Positions 1 to 9,821 are shown, numbered from the stretch's first letter. The stretch: 64,000 nucleotides of DNA from Microbacterium sp. (GCA_003248655.1 QFPM01000003.1:80231-144230), one strand, 5' to 3'. Program-made: numbers and translations. Notes: generated by a model from the letters alone, not told the origin.

Positions 1-415
1 GGGCAGCTTGGAGAGCGCGGGTGTTCGCGGCGACCAGCGCAGCATTCTGCCCGGTCTTTGCTCCCAGCTCGGCCGCGAATATCTGCCGTGCGCTGGCTGT
101 CAGGTTCTCGATCTGCGAAGAGGAGGATGACTCCGAGCGAAGGAGCACCGGCGCGAACCCCGCGACGCGTTCACCGAGCTCCGCGTCGAACCGACTCAAC
201 TCGTTCGTAGCCTCCTCGGCCTCGGCGGCGACGTCGCCAGCCACCTCTGGCATGAGAGCGCCGATCAGCGGCGGGACAGCCGCGCGATACGTCGACGTCG
301 GTCGCGTGCCGAGGGCTGCCTGCACACCGAAGCTCGCCGTCGCCGGCACCCACTCGTGCTCCTCACGGCCCAAAGCGGGCCACGAGTGAGAAGGCTTGGG
401 GGCATCTGATCCCAT
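1..415 (-). CDS. Fic family protein, N-terminal part (runs off the left edge)
   Basis: The minus strand is open from an ATG at 415 to the window edge, giving about 138 residues of a longer protein. The translation has the Fic N-terminal helical signature: an ATNELSRFDAEL stretch followed by APVLLRSESSSSSQIENLTA, as in large Fic proteins where this region precedes the catalytic HPFxDGNGR loop. That loop would lie beyond the window, so AMP-transferase activity cannot be judged. An AAGGAG Shine-Dalgarno sequence (425-430) precedes the start. A near-perfect palindrome lies directly upstream, suggesting tight or self-regulated expression. Family call is good; function is inferred. Confidence 0.75.
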   Translation of the reverse strand, partial: MGSDAPKPSHSWPALGREEHEWVPATASFGVQAALGTRPTSTYRAAVPPLIGALMPEVAGDVAAEAEEATNELSRFDAELGERVAGFAPVLLRSESSSSSQIENLTASARQIFAAELGAKTGQNAALVAANTRALQAA

Positions 416-432
416 AAGAGATTGACTCCTTG

Positions 433-458
433 TTATGAAATAAGAGCTTATCTCATAA
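433..458. promoter_or_regulatory. Palindromic operator upstream of the Fic gene
   Basis: A 26-bp imperfect palindrome has arms TTATGA-N-ATAAG and CTTAT-N-TCATAA, ending 2 bp upstream of the Shine-Dalgarno sequence. It is AT-rich in a GC-rich region. Its position would block transcription or ribosome loading of the Fic gene when bound. The binding protein is not identifiable here. Confidence 0.6.
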
Positions 459-566
459 AATCTGTGCTGTGCGCGTCTGACCTCTTCCCATCCACAGTCG
501 ATGCAGGTCCGTTTTCCCCGGCGATGCGCCGCGCGCTCGAGGCAGGCGCGCCGTACCGTCGGGAGG

Positions 567-650
567 GTGGACGAGCCGAACACCTCCGCCGAGGCCGAGT
601 CGACCAGCGACGCCATCACCGAGACGATCTGCGTCCTGGGCTACGACTGA
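567..650 (+). CDS. Possible 27-residue peptide
   Basis: A GTG start with GGGAGG directly in front opens a 27-residue acidic, Thr/Ser-rich frame ending TETICVLGYD, with a single cysteine near the C-terminus. The Shine-Dalgarno spacing is too short to be convincing and no modifying enzymes lie nearby. It could be a genuine micropeptide or chance. It is listed because the 416-701 interval otherwise holds only the Fic operator and the -10 box of the next gene. Confidence 0.2.
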   Translation: MDEPNTSAEAESTSDAITETICVLGYD

Positions 651-687
651 GCACCGGGCCTGCCGCGAGCAAGGCCCGCCCCGCGGC

Positions 688-693
688 TAGGCT
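688..693 (+). promoter_or_regulatory. -10 box for the DMT transporter gene
   Basis: TAGGCT lies 14 nt upstream of the GTG start at 702, which would give a transcript with almost no leader. No good -35 box is seen. Confidence 0.45.
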
Positions 694-701
694 GACTCCC
701 C

Positions 702-1655
702 GTGACCGACACCGCCCCGCGCCGCCTACCCGCAGGCATCGCGCTTGGCGGTGCCGTGCTCGTCGGGGTGCTGACCGCGCTGCAGGCACGGGTCAACGGG
801 CAGCTCGGGCACCGACTGGGTGACGGGTTCACCGCGGCAGTCATCTCGTTCGGGTCGGGACTCGTGATCCTCATCGGTCTTTCTGCGCTGATTCCCGCCG
901 GGCGGCGCGGGTTCGGAGCTCTCGTCACCGGCATCCGCGGCCGGACAATCCCCTGGTGGATGCTCGCGGGCGGCGCCGCCGGCGCCCTCACGGTGGCGAC
1001 GCAGAGCCTCGCGGTCGCCGTGATCGGCGTCTCACTGTTCACCGTCGGGGTCGTCGCCGGGCAGACCCTCAGCGGACTCCTCCTCGACCGGGTCGGTTAT
1101 GGCCCGGCGGGCGTCGTCGCCGTCACGATGCCTCGCGTCGTGGGCGGCGTCCTCGCGCTCGCTGCGGTCGCCATCTCTCTGCAGGGTGGGATCCTCGACC
1201 GCATCCCGTGGTGGATGCTGGTGCTTCCTGTGCTCACGGGCATCGGCATCGCCTGGCAGCAGGCGACGAACGGGCGCCTGCGCCAGCGGGTGGGGACACC
1301 CCTGACCGCGACCTTCGTGAACTTCGCGGGCGGGACGGCGATCCTCGCGGTGGCAGCCCTCGTGCACCGCGCTGTCGCGGGGCCGCCGAGCGCGCTTCCG
1401 GGCGAACTCTGGCTCTACCTCGGCGGCGCGATCGGCGTCACGTACATCTTCATGTCCGCAGCCCTCGTCGTGCACACGGGCGTTCTGCTGCTGGGCCTCG
1501 GCGCGATCTCGGGTCAGCTGGTGACGGCGTTCCTGCTGGATGCCGTGTGGCCGGCCGAGTCCGGACCGGGCTGGCTCACCGAGCTCGCGATGGTCGCCGT
1601 TGCGGCCGTCGGAGTCGTCGTCGCGGCGGCGCCGTGGCGGCACGCGCGCCGCTGA
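702..1655 (+). CDS. DMT family transporter (YdcZ/DUF606-like)
   Basis: A 317-residue hydrophobic protein with about ten predicted membrane segments in two similar halves. Each half begins with a GxxxALQARVNGQL / GIAWQQATNGRLRQR type stretch, characteristic of the duplicated YdcZ/DUF606 branch of the drug/metabolite transporter superfamily. It should act as a cytoplasmic-membrane exporter or permease; no substrate can be deduced. The GTG start is supported by the adjacent -10 box. It ends 1 bp from the stop of the convergent nitroreductase gene. Confidence 0.8.
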   Translation: MTDTAPRRLPAGIALGGAVLVGVLTALQARVNGQLGHRLGDGFTAAVISFGSGLVILIGLSALIPAGRRGFGALVTGIRGRTIPWWMLAGGAAGALTVATQSLAVAVIGVSLFTVGVVAGQTLSGLLLDRVGYGPAGVVAVTMPRVVGGVLALAAVAISLQGGILDRIPWWMLVLPVLTGIGIAWQQATNGRLRQRVGTPLTATFVNFAGGTAILAVAALVHRAVAGPPSALPGELWLYLGGAIGVTYIFMSAALVVHTGVLLLGLGAISGQLVTAFLLDAVWPAESGPGWLTELAMVAVAAVGVVVAAAPWRHARR

Positions 1656-1656
1656 G

Positions 1657-2307
1657 TCACGACTTCTTCAACTTCTTGCCCTTCGTGGCCTTCTTCTTCG
1701 GCTTCTCACCGCGCCACGCGGCGATCTCGTCCGGCAGGGTCGACCCGCCCGGCATCCGGCTCACGTGCGAGCGCGCATCGGCGGCCTTGCGTCGGCTCGG
1801 CCGCGACCGCTCGGGCTTCCCGCCGACGTAGAGCCAGCCGAGCAGCTCCTCGTCGGCGCCGAGCCCGTGCGCCTTCGCGACGGCCTTCGAGCGCGTGTAG
1901 TGGCCGGTGCGCCACAGCACGCCCCACCCCGCTTCGTCGAGCAGCAGGCTGAGCACGTGCGCGACGCCCGAGGCGACGGCCTCCTGCTCCCAGCGCGGCA
2001 CCTTGTCGCTCTTGCGGTAGCTCGCGACCACCGCGATCAGCAGCGGCGCGCGCAGCGGCTTCGTCGAGGGCTTGTCGCTCTTCTCCGCCTTCGCGATGGC
2101 GGCACCGAGGGCGAGGCGGTCATCTCCGCGCAGCTCGATGATCCGCCACGGCCGCAGCGACGAGTGGTCGGCGACGCGGCCGGCGGCCGAGACGAGCGTC
2201 AACAGCTCGGCGCGGGTCGGCGCGGCATCCGTCACCTTCGACCACGACCTGCGGCTGCGCACGGCCTCGAGCGCGGGGCGATCCGCGACGGTCACGCCCT
2301 CGCTCAC
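1657..2307 (-). CDS. Nitroreductase family protein
   Basis: A 216-residue FMN-dependent nitroreductase-fold protein: LEAVRSRRSWSKV near the N-terminus (the phosphate-binding basic motif), HSSLRPWRIIEL, then AHVLSLLLDEAGWGVLWRTG. The family transfers hydride from NAD(P)H to nitro or quinone substrates. The C-terminus is a lysine-rich tail (about 15 residues). The start chosen is the GTG that overlaps the msrB stop by 4 bp (GTGA), so the two genes are probably translationally coupled. A longer open frame upstream is only msrB read in another frame. Confidence 0.8.
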   Translation of the reverse strand: MSEGVTVADRPALEAVRSRRSWSKVTDAAPTRAELLTLVSAAGRVADHSSLRPWRIIELRGDDRLALGAAIAKAEKSDKPSTKPLRAPLLIAVVASYRKSDKVPRWEQEAVASGVAHVLSLLLDEAGWGVLWRTGHYTRSKAVAKAHGLGADEELLGWLYVGGKPERSRPSRRKAADARSHVSRMPGGSTLPDEIAAWRGEKPKKKATKGKKLKKS

Positions 2308-2705
2308 TTCTCGGGCGCAAACGACAGCGACAGCGAGTTCATGCAGTACCGGTCGCCCGTGGGCGTGCCGAACCCGTCGGGGAAGACGTGGCCCAGGTGC
2401 GAGCCGCAGTTCGCGCAGCGCACCTCGGTGCGCACCATCCCGTGGCTGCGGTCTTCGATGAGTTCGACGGCCTCGGGGCGCACCGACTCGTAAAAGCTCG
2501 GCCAGCCGCAGTGCGAGTCGAACTTCGTGCCCGACTGGAACAGCTCCGCCCCGCACGCCGCGCACGTGTACAGGCCCGCGCGGCTCTCGTCGAGAAGCTC
2601 GCCCGTCCACGCCCGCTCCGTCCCCGCCTCACGCAACACCGCGTACTGCTCGGGGGTGAGCTCTTTGCGCCACTCGTCGTCGGTCTTGGTCACCTGATAG
2701 GTCAT
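2304..2705 (-). CDS. msrB: Peptide-methionine (R)-S-oxide reductase MsrB
   Basis: A 133-residue complete MsrB. It shows two zinc CxxC pairs (CAACG and CANCG), the HCGWPSF substrate motif and the catalytic cysteine in GDRYCMNS near the C-terminus. It reduces methionine-R-sulfoxide in oxidised proteins using thioredoxin. The ATG is preceded by AAGGGA. It is the first gene of a two-gene unit with the nitroreductase, which fits an oxidative-stress role, and is divergent from the DUF2332 gene. Confidence 0.95.
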   Translation of the reverse strand: MTYQVTKTDDEWRKELTPEQYAVLREAGTERAWTGELLDESRAGLYTCAACGAELFQSGTKFDSHCGWPSFYESVRPEAVELIEDRSHGMVRTEVRCANCGSHLGHVFPDGFGTPTGDRYCMNSLSLSFAPEK

Positions 2706-2790
2706 GGTCGTGTCCCTTCGTACGCTCTATTCAACCCGACGCGGCGACCCGCTGTTCCGTGCGCGGGCCGACTCCCAGGACAATGGGGGA

Positions 2791-3777
2791 ATGGATGCCG
2801 AGGCCGCCGTCGTCGCCGAGCGGTTCGGCCGCTTCGCCCGCGACGAAGCGCCCGGCCGTTCCGAGCTCTACGCCGCCTGGGCGCGGCTCGTCGAGAGCGA
2901 CCTCGACCTGCAGCGCACGCTCGCCGCCATCCCCGCGAACAGGCGTCAGCCGCCGCTCGTCTTCGCCGTCACGCGGCTGCTGGGCGCTCCCGATGCTCCC
3001 GACACGGATGCCGTGGCGTGGGGCGACTGGGTGCTGGCGCACGCCGACGAGGTCGCCCGGGAGTGCGCGTGCCGGTCGTTGCAGACGAACGAGCCGCAGC
3101 GCTGCGCCGCCCTGCTGCCGGCGCTCAGCCGCATCCCCGGCCCGATCGCGTTGCTCGAGATCGGCGCCAGCGCGGGGCTGTGTCTGTACCCCGACCGCTA
3201 CTCGTACCGCTACTCGGGGGCGGCGGGCGAGGTTCGCCTCGATCCGGCAGACGGCCCGTCGGAGGTCGTGCTGGACTGCACCGTCCGCGGCGAGCGGATG
3301 CCGCAGGTCACGATGCCCGAGGTCGTCTGGCGCGCGGGCATCGACCTCGCACCGCTCGATCCGGCCGCGCCGGGCACCGTCGACTGGCTCACCCGGCTCG
3401 TGTGGCCGGGGGAGTCGGGGCGCGAGGAGCGCATCCGCGCGGCGCTGCGGATCGCGGCATCCGACCAGCCCGTGCTCGTCGCCGGCGATGGCGCACAGCT
3501 CCTGGCATCCGTGGCCGCGCGGGCGCCGAAGGGTGCCACGCTCGTCGTCCAGACGCCGGGCGTGCTCGCGCACATCCCCTGGGCGGGGCGCCATGCGGTG
3601 ATCGCCGCAGCGCGGGCGGCGGGGCGCTGGATCACGCTCGACGCCCCGTCGCTCCACGAGGGGTGGAGCGTTTCGGTGGATGCCGCCGACTGGCCGGGCG
3701 GGTTCGCCCTCGCCCTCGACGGGGACGTGCTCGCCGCGGCCGATCCGCTGGGCGCGTGGCTGCAGCTCGCGTCGTGA
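2791..3777 (+). CDS. DUF2332 family protein
   Basis: A 328-residue cytoplasmic protein matching the DUF2332 family by its overall pattern: RFGRFARDEAPGRSELYAAWA at the start, LLEIGASAGLCLYPDRYSY in the middle and VLVVAGDGAQLL later. The GASAGL stretch resembles a Rossmann nucleotide or SAM loop, but the family function is unknown. The start is the ATG at 2791 behind GGGGGA; the open frame extends further upstream but that part overlaps the msrB promoter region. No operon partner is evident. Confidence 0.75.
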   Translation: MDAEAAVVAERFGRFARDEAPGRSELYAAWARLVESDLDLQRTLAAIPANRRQPPLVFAVTRLLGAPDAPDTDAVAWGDWVLAHADEVARECACRSLQTNEPQRCAALLPALSRIPGPIALLEIGASAGLCLYPDRYSYRYSGAAGEVRLDPADGPSEVVLDCTVRGERMPQVTMPEVVWRAGIDLAPLDPAAPGTVDWLTRLVWPGESGREERIRAALRIAASDQPVLVAGDGAQLLASVAARAPKGATLVVQTPGVLAHIPWAGRHAVIAAARAAGRWITLDAPSLHEGWSVSVDAADWPGGFALALDGDVLAAADPLGAWLQLAS

Positions 3778-3837
3778 CGCCGCGGGCGGAAGTGCGCGTC
3801 ATCCGTGTGGCATCCCCGGTCTCGCCGTCGCCGCCGT

Positions 3838-3843
3838 TAGCGT
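3838..3843 (+). promoter_or_regulatory. -10 box, leaderless DUF3263 gene
   Basis: TAGCGT is followed by exactly 6 nt and then the GTG start at 3850, the geometry of a leaderless transcript. Confidence 0.55.
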
Positions 3844-3849
3844 GAGAGC

Positions 3850-4119
3850 GTGCCACTGACCGATCGCGACCGCGCCCTGCTCGACTTCGAGTCGCGCTGG
3901 AGTGGGCACGGCGCCGCGAAGGAAGAGGCGATCCGTCGCGAGCTGGCACTCACCCCCGCGCGCTACTACCAGTTGCTCGAGCGCACGATCGATGCCCCGG
4001 ATGCCGCGGCGTACGACGCGCTCCTCGTCCATCGCCTTCGGCGCCTGCGCGACGCGTCGATGTCGTCCGCGCGCCGCGCGGCGGCGACACTCGGCGTGCG
4101 CTCGGGCGCGGCCGGGTAG
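3850..4119 (+). CDS. DUF3263 domain-containing protein
   Basis: An 89-residue small basic protein with the DUF3263 signature: LLDFESRWSGHGAAKEEAIRRELALTP followed by ARYYQLLERTIDAP. It looks like a short helix-turn-helix-like fold and may bind DNA, but the function is not established. The GTG start is fixed by the upstream -10 box. Its TAG stop forms part of the -10 box of the next gene, and the two genes (this and LytR_C) are neighbours in many Actinobacteria as I recall. Confidence 0.8.
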   Translation: MPLTDRDRALLDFESRWSGHGAAKEEAIRRELALTPARYYQLLERTIDAPDAAAYDALLVHRLRRLRDASMSSARRAAATLGVRSGAAG

Positions 4120-4122
4120 CAT
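4117..4122 (+). promoter_or_regulatory. -10 box overlapping a stop codon
   Basis: TAGCAT shares its TAG with the stop codon of the DUF3263 gene and lies 12 nt (first base to first base) before the GTG at 4129. This is a leaderless promoter nested at a gene end. Confidence 0.55.
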
Positions 4123-4128
4123 TCTGCC

Positions 4129-4704
4129 GTGCCGAAGACCCCCCCGCCGAAGGACCGCTTCGATGATGTGCTCGCCGATCACGGGCGCGTCGGAGCGCAC
4201 CGCGCCGAGAACCCGCGCATGCGCGGCAGCGTGGTGCTGCTCTGGTCCGCGGCGGCGACCGTGGTCCTCATCGGCCTCGGCGTGTTCGGCACGCTGATCG
4301 CGACGGGGCGGATCACGCTGTTCCCCGTGCCCGAGCCATCCGTCTCGGTCGTTCCCACCGCGGAGCCGGTCGTCGATACGAAGGTCAAGGTGACGATCCT
4401 CAACGCGACGGCGCAGGAGGGGCTCGCGAACACGATGAGCGATGCCGTGATCGCCGCCGGATGGTCGGCCGACGACGTGACCGCGAGCTCGGCGGGGTCG
4501 CAGGACTTCCCGCAGACGACCGTGTTCTACTCCTCTGCCGCCGATGAAGGCGCCGCGCGTGGGCTCGCGCAGGTGATCGGGGGAGCGGAGGTCGTCCTCA
4601 GCGACGCGTACGCCGACCTGTGGGGCGACCCGTCGATTCGGCAACTCGTCGTCGTGATCGGTCTTGACCGCACCACCGGCGGTGCGTCGAGCACCGCGCC
4701 CTGA
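4129..4704 (+). CDS. LytR C-terminal domain membrane protein
   Basis: A 191-residue protein with a short cytoplasmic N-terminus, one membrane segment (about residues 32-55, VVLLWSAAATVVLIGLGVFG) and an extracytoplasmic LytR_C domain (about 82-180) starting VKVTILNATAQEGLANTMSDA. LytR_C domains accompany cell-wall polymer ligases of the LytR-CpsA-Psr group; here the catalytic domain is absent, so it is a stand-alone accessory. The start is a GTG with a -10 box 12 nt upstream. Confidence 0.8.
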   Translation: MPKTPPPKDRFDDVLADHGRVGAHRAENPRMRGSVVLLWSAAATVVLIGLGVFGTLIATGRITLFPVPEPSVSVVPTAEPVVDTKVKVTILNATAQEGLANTMSDAVIAAGWSADDVTASSAGSQDFPQTTVFYSSAADEGAARGLAQVIGGAEVVLSDAYADLWGDPSIRQLVVVIGLDRTTGGASSTAP

Positions 4705-4858
4705 CCGGAAGGCCGGGCGGACGGGCGGCGAGAAGGCCGCGTGTTTCGCGCGTGTGAACTCTTCGATGCGCGCGTGTCAACACTTGCGGGAACGGCGATT
4801 TCGCGGCATTCGCGCTCGTTAGCATTGCGTCGTCCCACCGCAGCATCAGGAGATTCGC

Positions 4859-5071
4859 ATGGCCGGAACGACCAACGGAACCGTCAAGTGGTTCAACGCC
4901 GAGAAGGGTTTCGGATTCATCACCGGAGCCGACGGTCAGGATGTGTTCGTGCATTACTCGAACATCGACATGAGCGGCTTCCGTGTGTTGGAGGAAGGCC
5001 AGGCCGTCGAGTTCGTCGTCGGCACCGGCCAGAAGGGCCCGCAGGCGGAATCGGTGCGCGTCATCGCCTGA
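4859..5071 (+). CDS. Cold shock protein (CspA family)
   Basis: A 70-residue single cold-shock domain with both RNA-binding motifs, KWFNAEKGFGFI and DVFVHYSNI. It is an RNA chaperone that binds single-stranded nucleic acid. The start is an ATG preceded by CAGGAG. The 4705-4858 gap before it contains TTAGCAT about 40 nt upstream of the ATG as a possible -10 element and nothing else recognisable. groL follows in the same direction but has its own promoter. Confidence 0.95.
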   Translation: MAGTTNGTVKWFNAEKGFGFITGADGQDVFVHYSNIDMSGFRVLEEGQAVEFVVGTGQKGPQAESVRVIA

Positions 5072-5098
5072 CGAAGTCCTCGCCCCGCCCCGACGTGG

Positions 5099-5128
5099 CT
5101 TGCACTCGGCATGCCCGAGTGCCAGAAT
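5099..5128 (+). promoter_or_regulatory. groL promoter overlapping a degenerate CIRCE element
   Basis: CTTGCACTC-N9-GAGTGCCAG matches the CIRCE consensus in 7 of 9 bases on each arm. Within it, TTGCAC (5100-5105) and CAGAAT (5123-5128), 17 bp apart, make a plausible -35/-10 pair. A perfect CIRCE follows 6 bp downstream. Confidence 0.6.
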
Positions 5129-5131
5129 GAG

Positions 5132-5158
5132 TTAGCACTCCGTCATGCTGAGTGCTAA
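5132..5158. promoter_or_regulatory. CIRCE operator (HrcA binding site)
   Basis: TTAGCACTC-N9-GAGTGCTAA is a perfect CIRCE inverted repeat ending 36 nt upstream of the groL start. It is the binding site of the heat-shock repressor HrcA, so groL should be derepressed on heat shock. Confidence 0.95.
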
Positions 5159-5194
5159 AGACTCATCCTCACGTCCGGGAGGGACGACACACTT

Positions 5195-6814
<1,620 letters not shown>

Positions 6815-6830
6815 CCCAATCCCGATTCGC

Positions 6831-6862
6831 AGAACGGCCCCTCCACGCGGAGGGGCCGTTCT
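6831..6862. terminator. Bidirectional terminator after groL
   Basis: A perfect 14-bp stem (arms beginning AGAACGGCCCCTCC) with an ACGC loop sits between groL and the convergent WXG100 gene. There is no long T-tract on either side. Confidence 0.75.
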
Positions 6863-6876
6863 CGCGTTCCGGCGCC

Positions 6877-7164
6877 TCAGCGGAACAGCCCCGCCGCAGC
6901 CATCTCGGTCTGCGCGTATTGGTTGCCCGCGTGCGTGAGCGCGAGACCGATGTCGCCGAGCGCGGCCTCGAGGTCACTCTGGGTCGCCCGCCAGCGGTCG
7001 ATGACGGACTGGAACGCGATGGACGCGGTGCCCGTCCACGAGCCCTGCAGCTGCGTGAGCTGGCCGAGCATGGCACCGGTCTCGGCCTGCAGTCGGTCGG
7101 CGGTGCCACGGATGGCACTGGTCGCCGTGAGGACGGCGTCGGAGTCGACACTGAATGCGGTCAT
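6877..7164 (-). CDS. WXG100 family type VII secretion target
   Basis: A 95-residue all-helical protein with the central turn GSWTGTAS (the WxG motif) and the expected two-helix hairpin, size and pattern of ESAT-6-like proteins. These are exported as dimers by the type VII system. No T7SS core gene (EccC/FtsK-like ATPase) is nearby, so the exporter must be elsewhere. The start is an ATG with AAGGGAAGA upstream. The usual C-terminal YxxxD/E signal is replaced by YAQTE near the end. Confidence 0.85.
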   Translation of the reverse strand: MTAFSVDSDAVLTATSAIRGTADRLQAETGAMLGQLTQLQGSWTGTASIAFQSVIDRWRATQSDLEAALGDIGLALTHAGNQYAQTEMAAAGLFR

Positions 7165-7287
7165 GAGATCTTCCCTTCGATCGGATGCCGCCACGCTAGG
7201 CCGCTGGCGCATTGCATGGGAGCAGATCGGCCCGATCGGTGGACAAACAGCGAGAATCCCGACCTGGGGAGGAGGCGGCGCCCCGGC

Positions 7288-9048
7288 TCAGGACTCGTCG
7301 GCGAGCTCCTCGGGGCGCAGGCGCCGCAGGGGTTGCGTCTCGATGAACAGGTGCTCTTCGGCATCCCGCGCCTCGGCGAGCGGGAACGCCACCCGGAACG
7401 TCGCACCGCCGCCCGGCGTGGTCGACACCTCGATCGAGCCGTGCAGCGCCTCGACGATGGATGCCACGATCGACAGCCCGAGGCCCGAGCCGCCCGTCTC
7501 GCGGGTGCGTGAGGTGTCGGCGCGCCAGAACCGCTGGAAGATCTTCTCGCGGATCTGGTCGGGGACGCCCTCGCCGTGATCGATGACGGCGATCCAGCCC
7601 ATTCCCGCCCGCTCGTCGACACCCGTCGAGAGTTCGATCGGTGAGCCCTCGGGCGTGTAGCGACGCGCGTTGCCGAGAAGGTTTGCGACGACCTGGCGGA
7701 TGCGGTTCTCATCGCCGAGCACGATGGGCTGCGGGCTCCGCACGACGACCGGCCGCGGCATCGTCGTCTCGGGCGGCTCCGCTTGCCCCGCCCCGGAGCT
7801 CGATCCCCGGGGCAACCGGCGCAGCAGGGAGCGCGTGGCGCCCGCGATGCCACCGCCACGGCGGGCGGCGGCCGCGGCCGCGTCGTTCGGTGTGGGTGCT
7901 GCTCCGGTTGTCCGCGTCCGTTCGGAGGGCCGGGCGTCGACGACCGTGACCGTCCGCTCGGGCGAGGTCGCGCGGGCATCCAGCGCGGCATCGCGGGCGA
8001 TGGGGCGGAGGTCGACTGCCGTCACGACGATGTCGCGACGCTCGTCGAGGCGCGCGAGGGCGAGGAGGTCTTCGACGAGTACGCCCATCCGGATCGCCTC
8101 CTTCTCGATGCGCTCCATCGATTGCGCGATCTGCTCGTCGCCGGAGATCGCGCCCATGCGGTACAGCTCGGCGTAGCCGCGAACGGTCACCAGCGGCGTG
8201 CGCAGTTCGTGGCTGGCGTCGCCGATGAAGCGCCGCATCTGCTGCACGGTGGCATCGCGCTGCCCGAGCGCCTGGTCGATGCGGTCGAGCATCGTATTGA
8301 TCGCGGTCTTGAGCTTGCCGACCTCGGTGCGCGGCGAGATGTCGGCCATGCGCTGGCTGAAATCGCCCGCGGCGATCGACATCGCGGTCTCTTCCACCTG
8401 CCCGAGGCTGCGGAAGGCGAGCGTCACGAGCCATCTGGTCGCCACCGCACCGGCGATGATCGTGAGGAGCGCGAGGAACGTGTAGATGCCGATGTAGTTG
8501 GCGACCGCCTGATTCACCGAGACGAGCGGCACGGCGACGAGCTGCGTGAAGTTGTCTCTGAGGCCCGAGATCGGCAGCACGTCCACGCTGGCGTGGAACG
8601 TCCGGGCGCCGTCGCTCGAGGTGAGCGCGAAAGGCTCGATGCCAAGCGTGACGGTCTTCTCCAGCGGATACTCGGCAGGGATCTCGGGCTGTTCGCCCTC
8701 GATGCTGCTCGCGGAGCCGACGAGGGTGCCGTCGGCGGCATACACCGCCACCAGGAACTGCGTCGGGGTGGTCTGGCCGTTGGGAGTAAGGGTGAGCTGG
8801 TCATCCGAGGTCGTGGCATCCATCAGGAGGCTCGTGACATCGGTCGTGACCATCTGCTGCAGCGACTGGTCGAGGGCCGCGATCTGGGCGTTTCGCAGCA
8901 GGAGTCCGGTGCCGAGACCCACCGCGACGAGTCCGATCGCGAGCACGGCAACGGTGACGCCGGTGACTTTGGCGCGCAGGCTGACGCCCCGCCACCACGT
9001 GGTGATGTGATCGGGCCCGCGCGCGTGCGCGGCCTGCACGCCAGCCAC
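7288..9048 (-). CDS. Sensor histidine kinase
   Basis: A 586-residue membrane kinase: TM1 (about 28-51), an extracytoplasmic sensor (52-185), TM2 (about 186-208), HAMP, a HisKA domain with the phospho-acceptor in GDASHELRTP (His280), and a C-terminal HATPase ending in LGLSIVASI. Between HisKA and HATPase (about 365-435) is an unusual low-complexity Ala/Arg/Gly/Pro insertion. It pairs with the response regulator just upstream; the GTG start is 7 nt after that stop codon, so they form one operon. The stimulus is unknown. Confidence 0.92.
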   Translation of the reverse strand: MAGVQAAHARGPDHITTWWRGVSLRAKVTGVTVAVLAIGLVAVGLGTGLLLRNAQIAALDQSLQQMVTTDVTSLLMDATTSDDQLTLTPNGQTTPTQFLVAVYAADGTLVGSASSIEGEQPEIPAEYPLEKTVTLGIEPFALTSSDGARTFHASVDVLPISGLRDNFTQLVAVPLVSVNQAVANYIGIYTFLALLTIIAGAVATRWLVTLAFRSLGQVEETAMSIAAGDFSQRMADISPRTEVGKLKTAINTMLDRIDQALGQRDATVQQMRRFIGDASHELRTPLVTVRGYAELYRMGAISGDEQIAQSMERIEKEAIRMGVLVEDLLALARLDERRDIVVTAVDLRPIARDAALDARATSPERTVTVVDARPSERTRTTGAAPTPNDAAAAAARRGGGIAGATRSLLRRLPRGSSSGAGQAEPPETTMPRPVVVRSPQPIVLGDENRIRQVVANLLGNARRYTPEGSPIELSTGVDERAGMGWIAVIDHGEGVPDQIREKIFQRFWRADTSRTRETGGSGLGLSIVASIVEALHGSIEVSTTPGGGATFRVAFPLAEARDAEEHLFIETQPLRRLRPEELADES

Positions 9049-9055
9049 GGGCGTC

Positions 9056-9748
9056 CTAGACCGTCTTGGCGGCCTTGAGCATGTAGCCGAAGCCCCGCTT
9101 GGTCTGGATGAGCGGCTCCGTCGAGTACGGGTCGATCTTGCGGCGCAGGTACGAGATGTAGCTCTCGACGATGCCCGCGTCGCCGTTGAAGTCGTACTCC
9201 CAGACGTGGTCGAGGATCTGCGCCTTGCTCAGCACCCGGTTCGGGTTGAGCATGAGGTAGCGCAGGAGCTTGAACTCCGTCGGCGACAGGTCGATCGACA
9301 CGTCGCCGACGAGCACGTCGTGCGTGTCCTGATCCATCGTGAGCTCGCCCGCCTTGATGGTCGACTCCTCGTCGGCCTGCATCGTGCGGCGGAGGATCGC
9401 CTGCAGGCGCGCGACGATCTCATCGAGCGAGAACGGCTTCGTGACGTAGTCGTCGCCGCCGGCGTTGAGGCCCTCGATCTTGTCTTCGGCCTCGTCCTTC
9501 GCGGTGAGGAAGAGGATGGGTGCCGTGTACCCTGCCCCGCGCAGACGCTTGGTGACGCTGAAGCCGTTCATGTCGGGCAGCATCACGTCGAGGATGATCA
9601 GGTCGGGCTCTTCCTCGAGCACGGCGGAGATCGTCTGGGCGCCCGTCGCGACGGCGCGGACCTGGTATCCGGCGAACCGGAGGCTCGTCACCAGAAGGTC
9701 ACGGATGTTGGGTTCGTCGTCCACGACGAGAATGCGCGGTGCGGTCAT
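9056..9748 (-). CDS. OmpR/PhoB family response regulator
   Basis: A 230-residue regulator with a receiver domain (acidic pair D10/D11, phospho-acceptor Asp54 in LIILDVMLPDMNG) and a winged-helix DNA-binding domain (about 130-228) with SPTEFKLLRYL and VVESYISYLRRK-type motifs (here IVESYISYLRRK). The start is the ATG at 9748; a longer open frame overlaps the divergent CPBP promoter. It is the first gene of the two-component operon and its targets are unknown. Confidence 0.93.
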   Translation of the reverse strand: MTAPRILVVDDEPNIRDLLVTSLRFAGYQVRAVATGAQTISAVLEEEPDLIILDVMLPDMNGFSVTKRLRGAGYTAPILFLTAKDEAEDKIEGLNAGGDDYVTKPFSLDEIVARLQAILRRTMQADEESTIKAGELTMDQDTHDVLVGDVSIDLSPTEFKLLRYLMLNPNRVLSKAQILDHVWEYDFNGDAGIVESYISYLRRKIDPYSTEPLIQTKRGFGYMLKAAKTV

Positions 9749-9821
9749 GCCCCCATACTGGCACCGGAATCCATCGGTTCGCTGGATATCCTCGCGGGCG
9801 AGATCAGAGAGGATAGGACGC

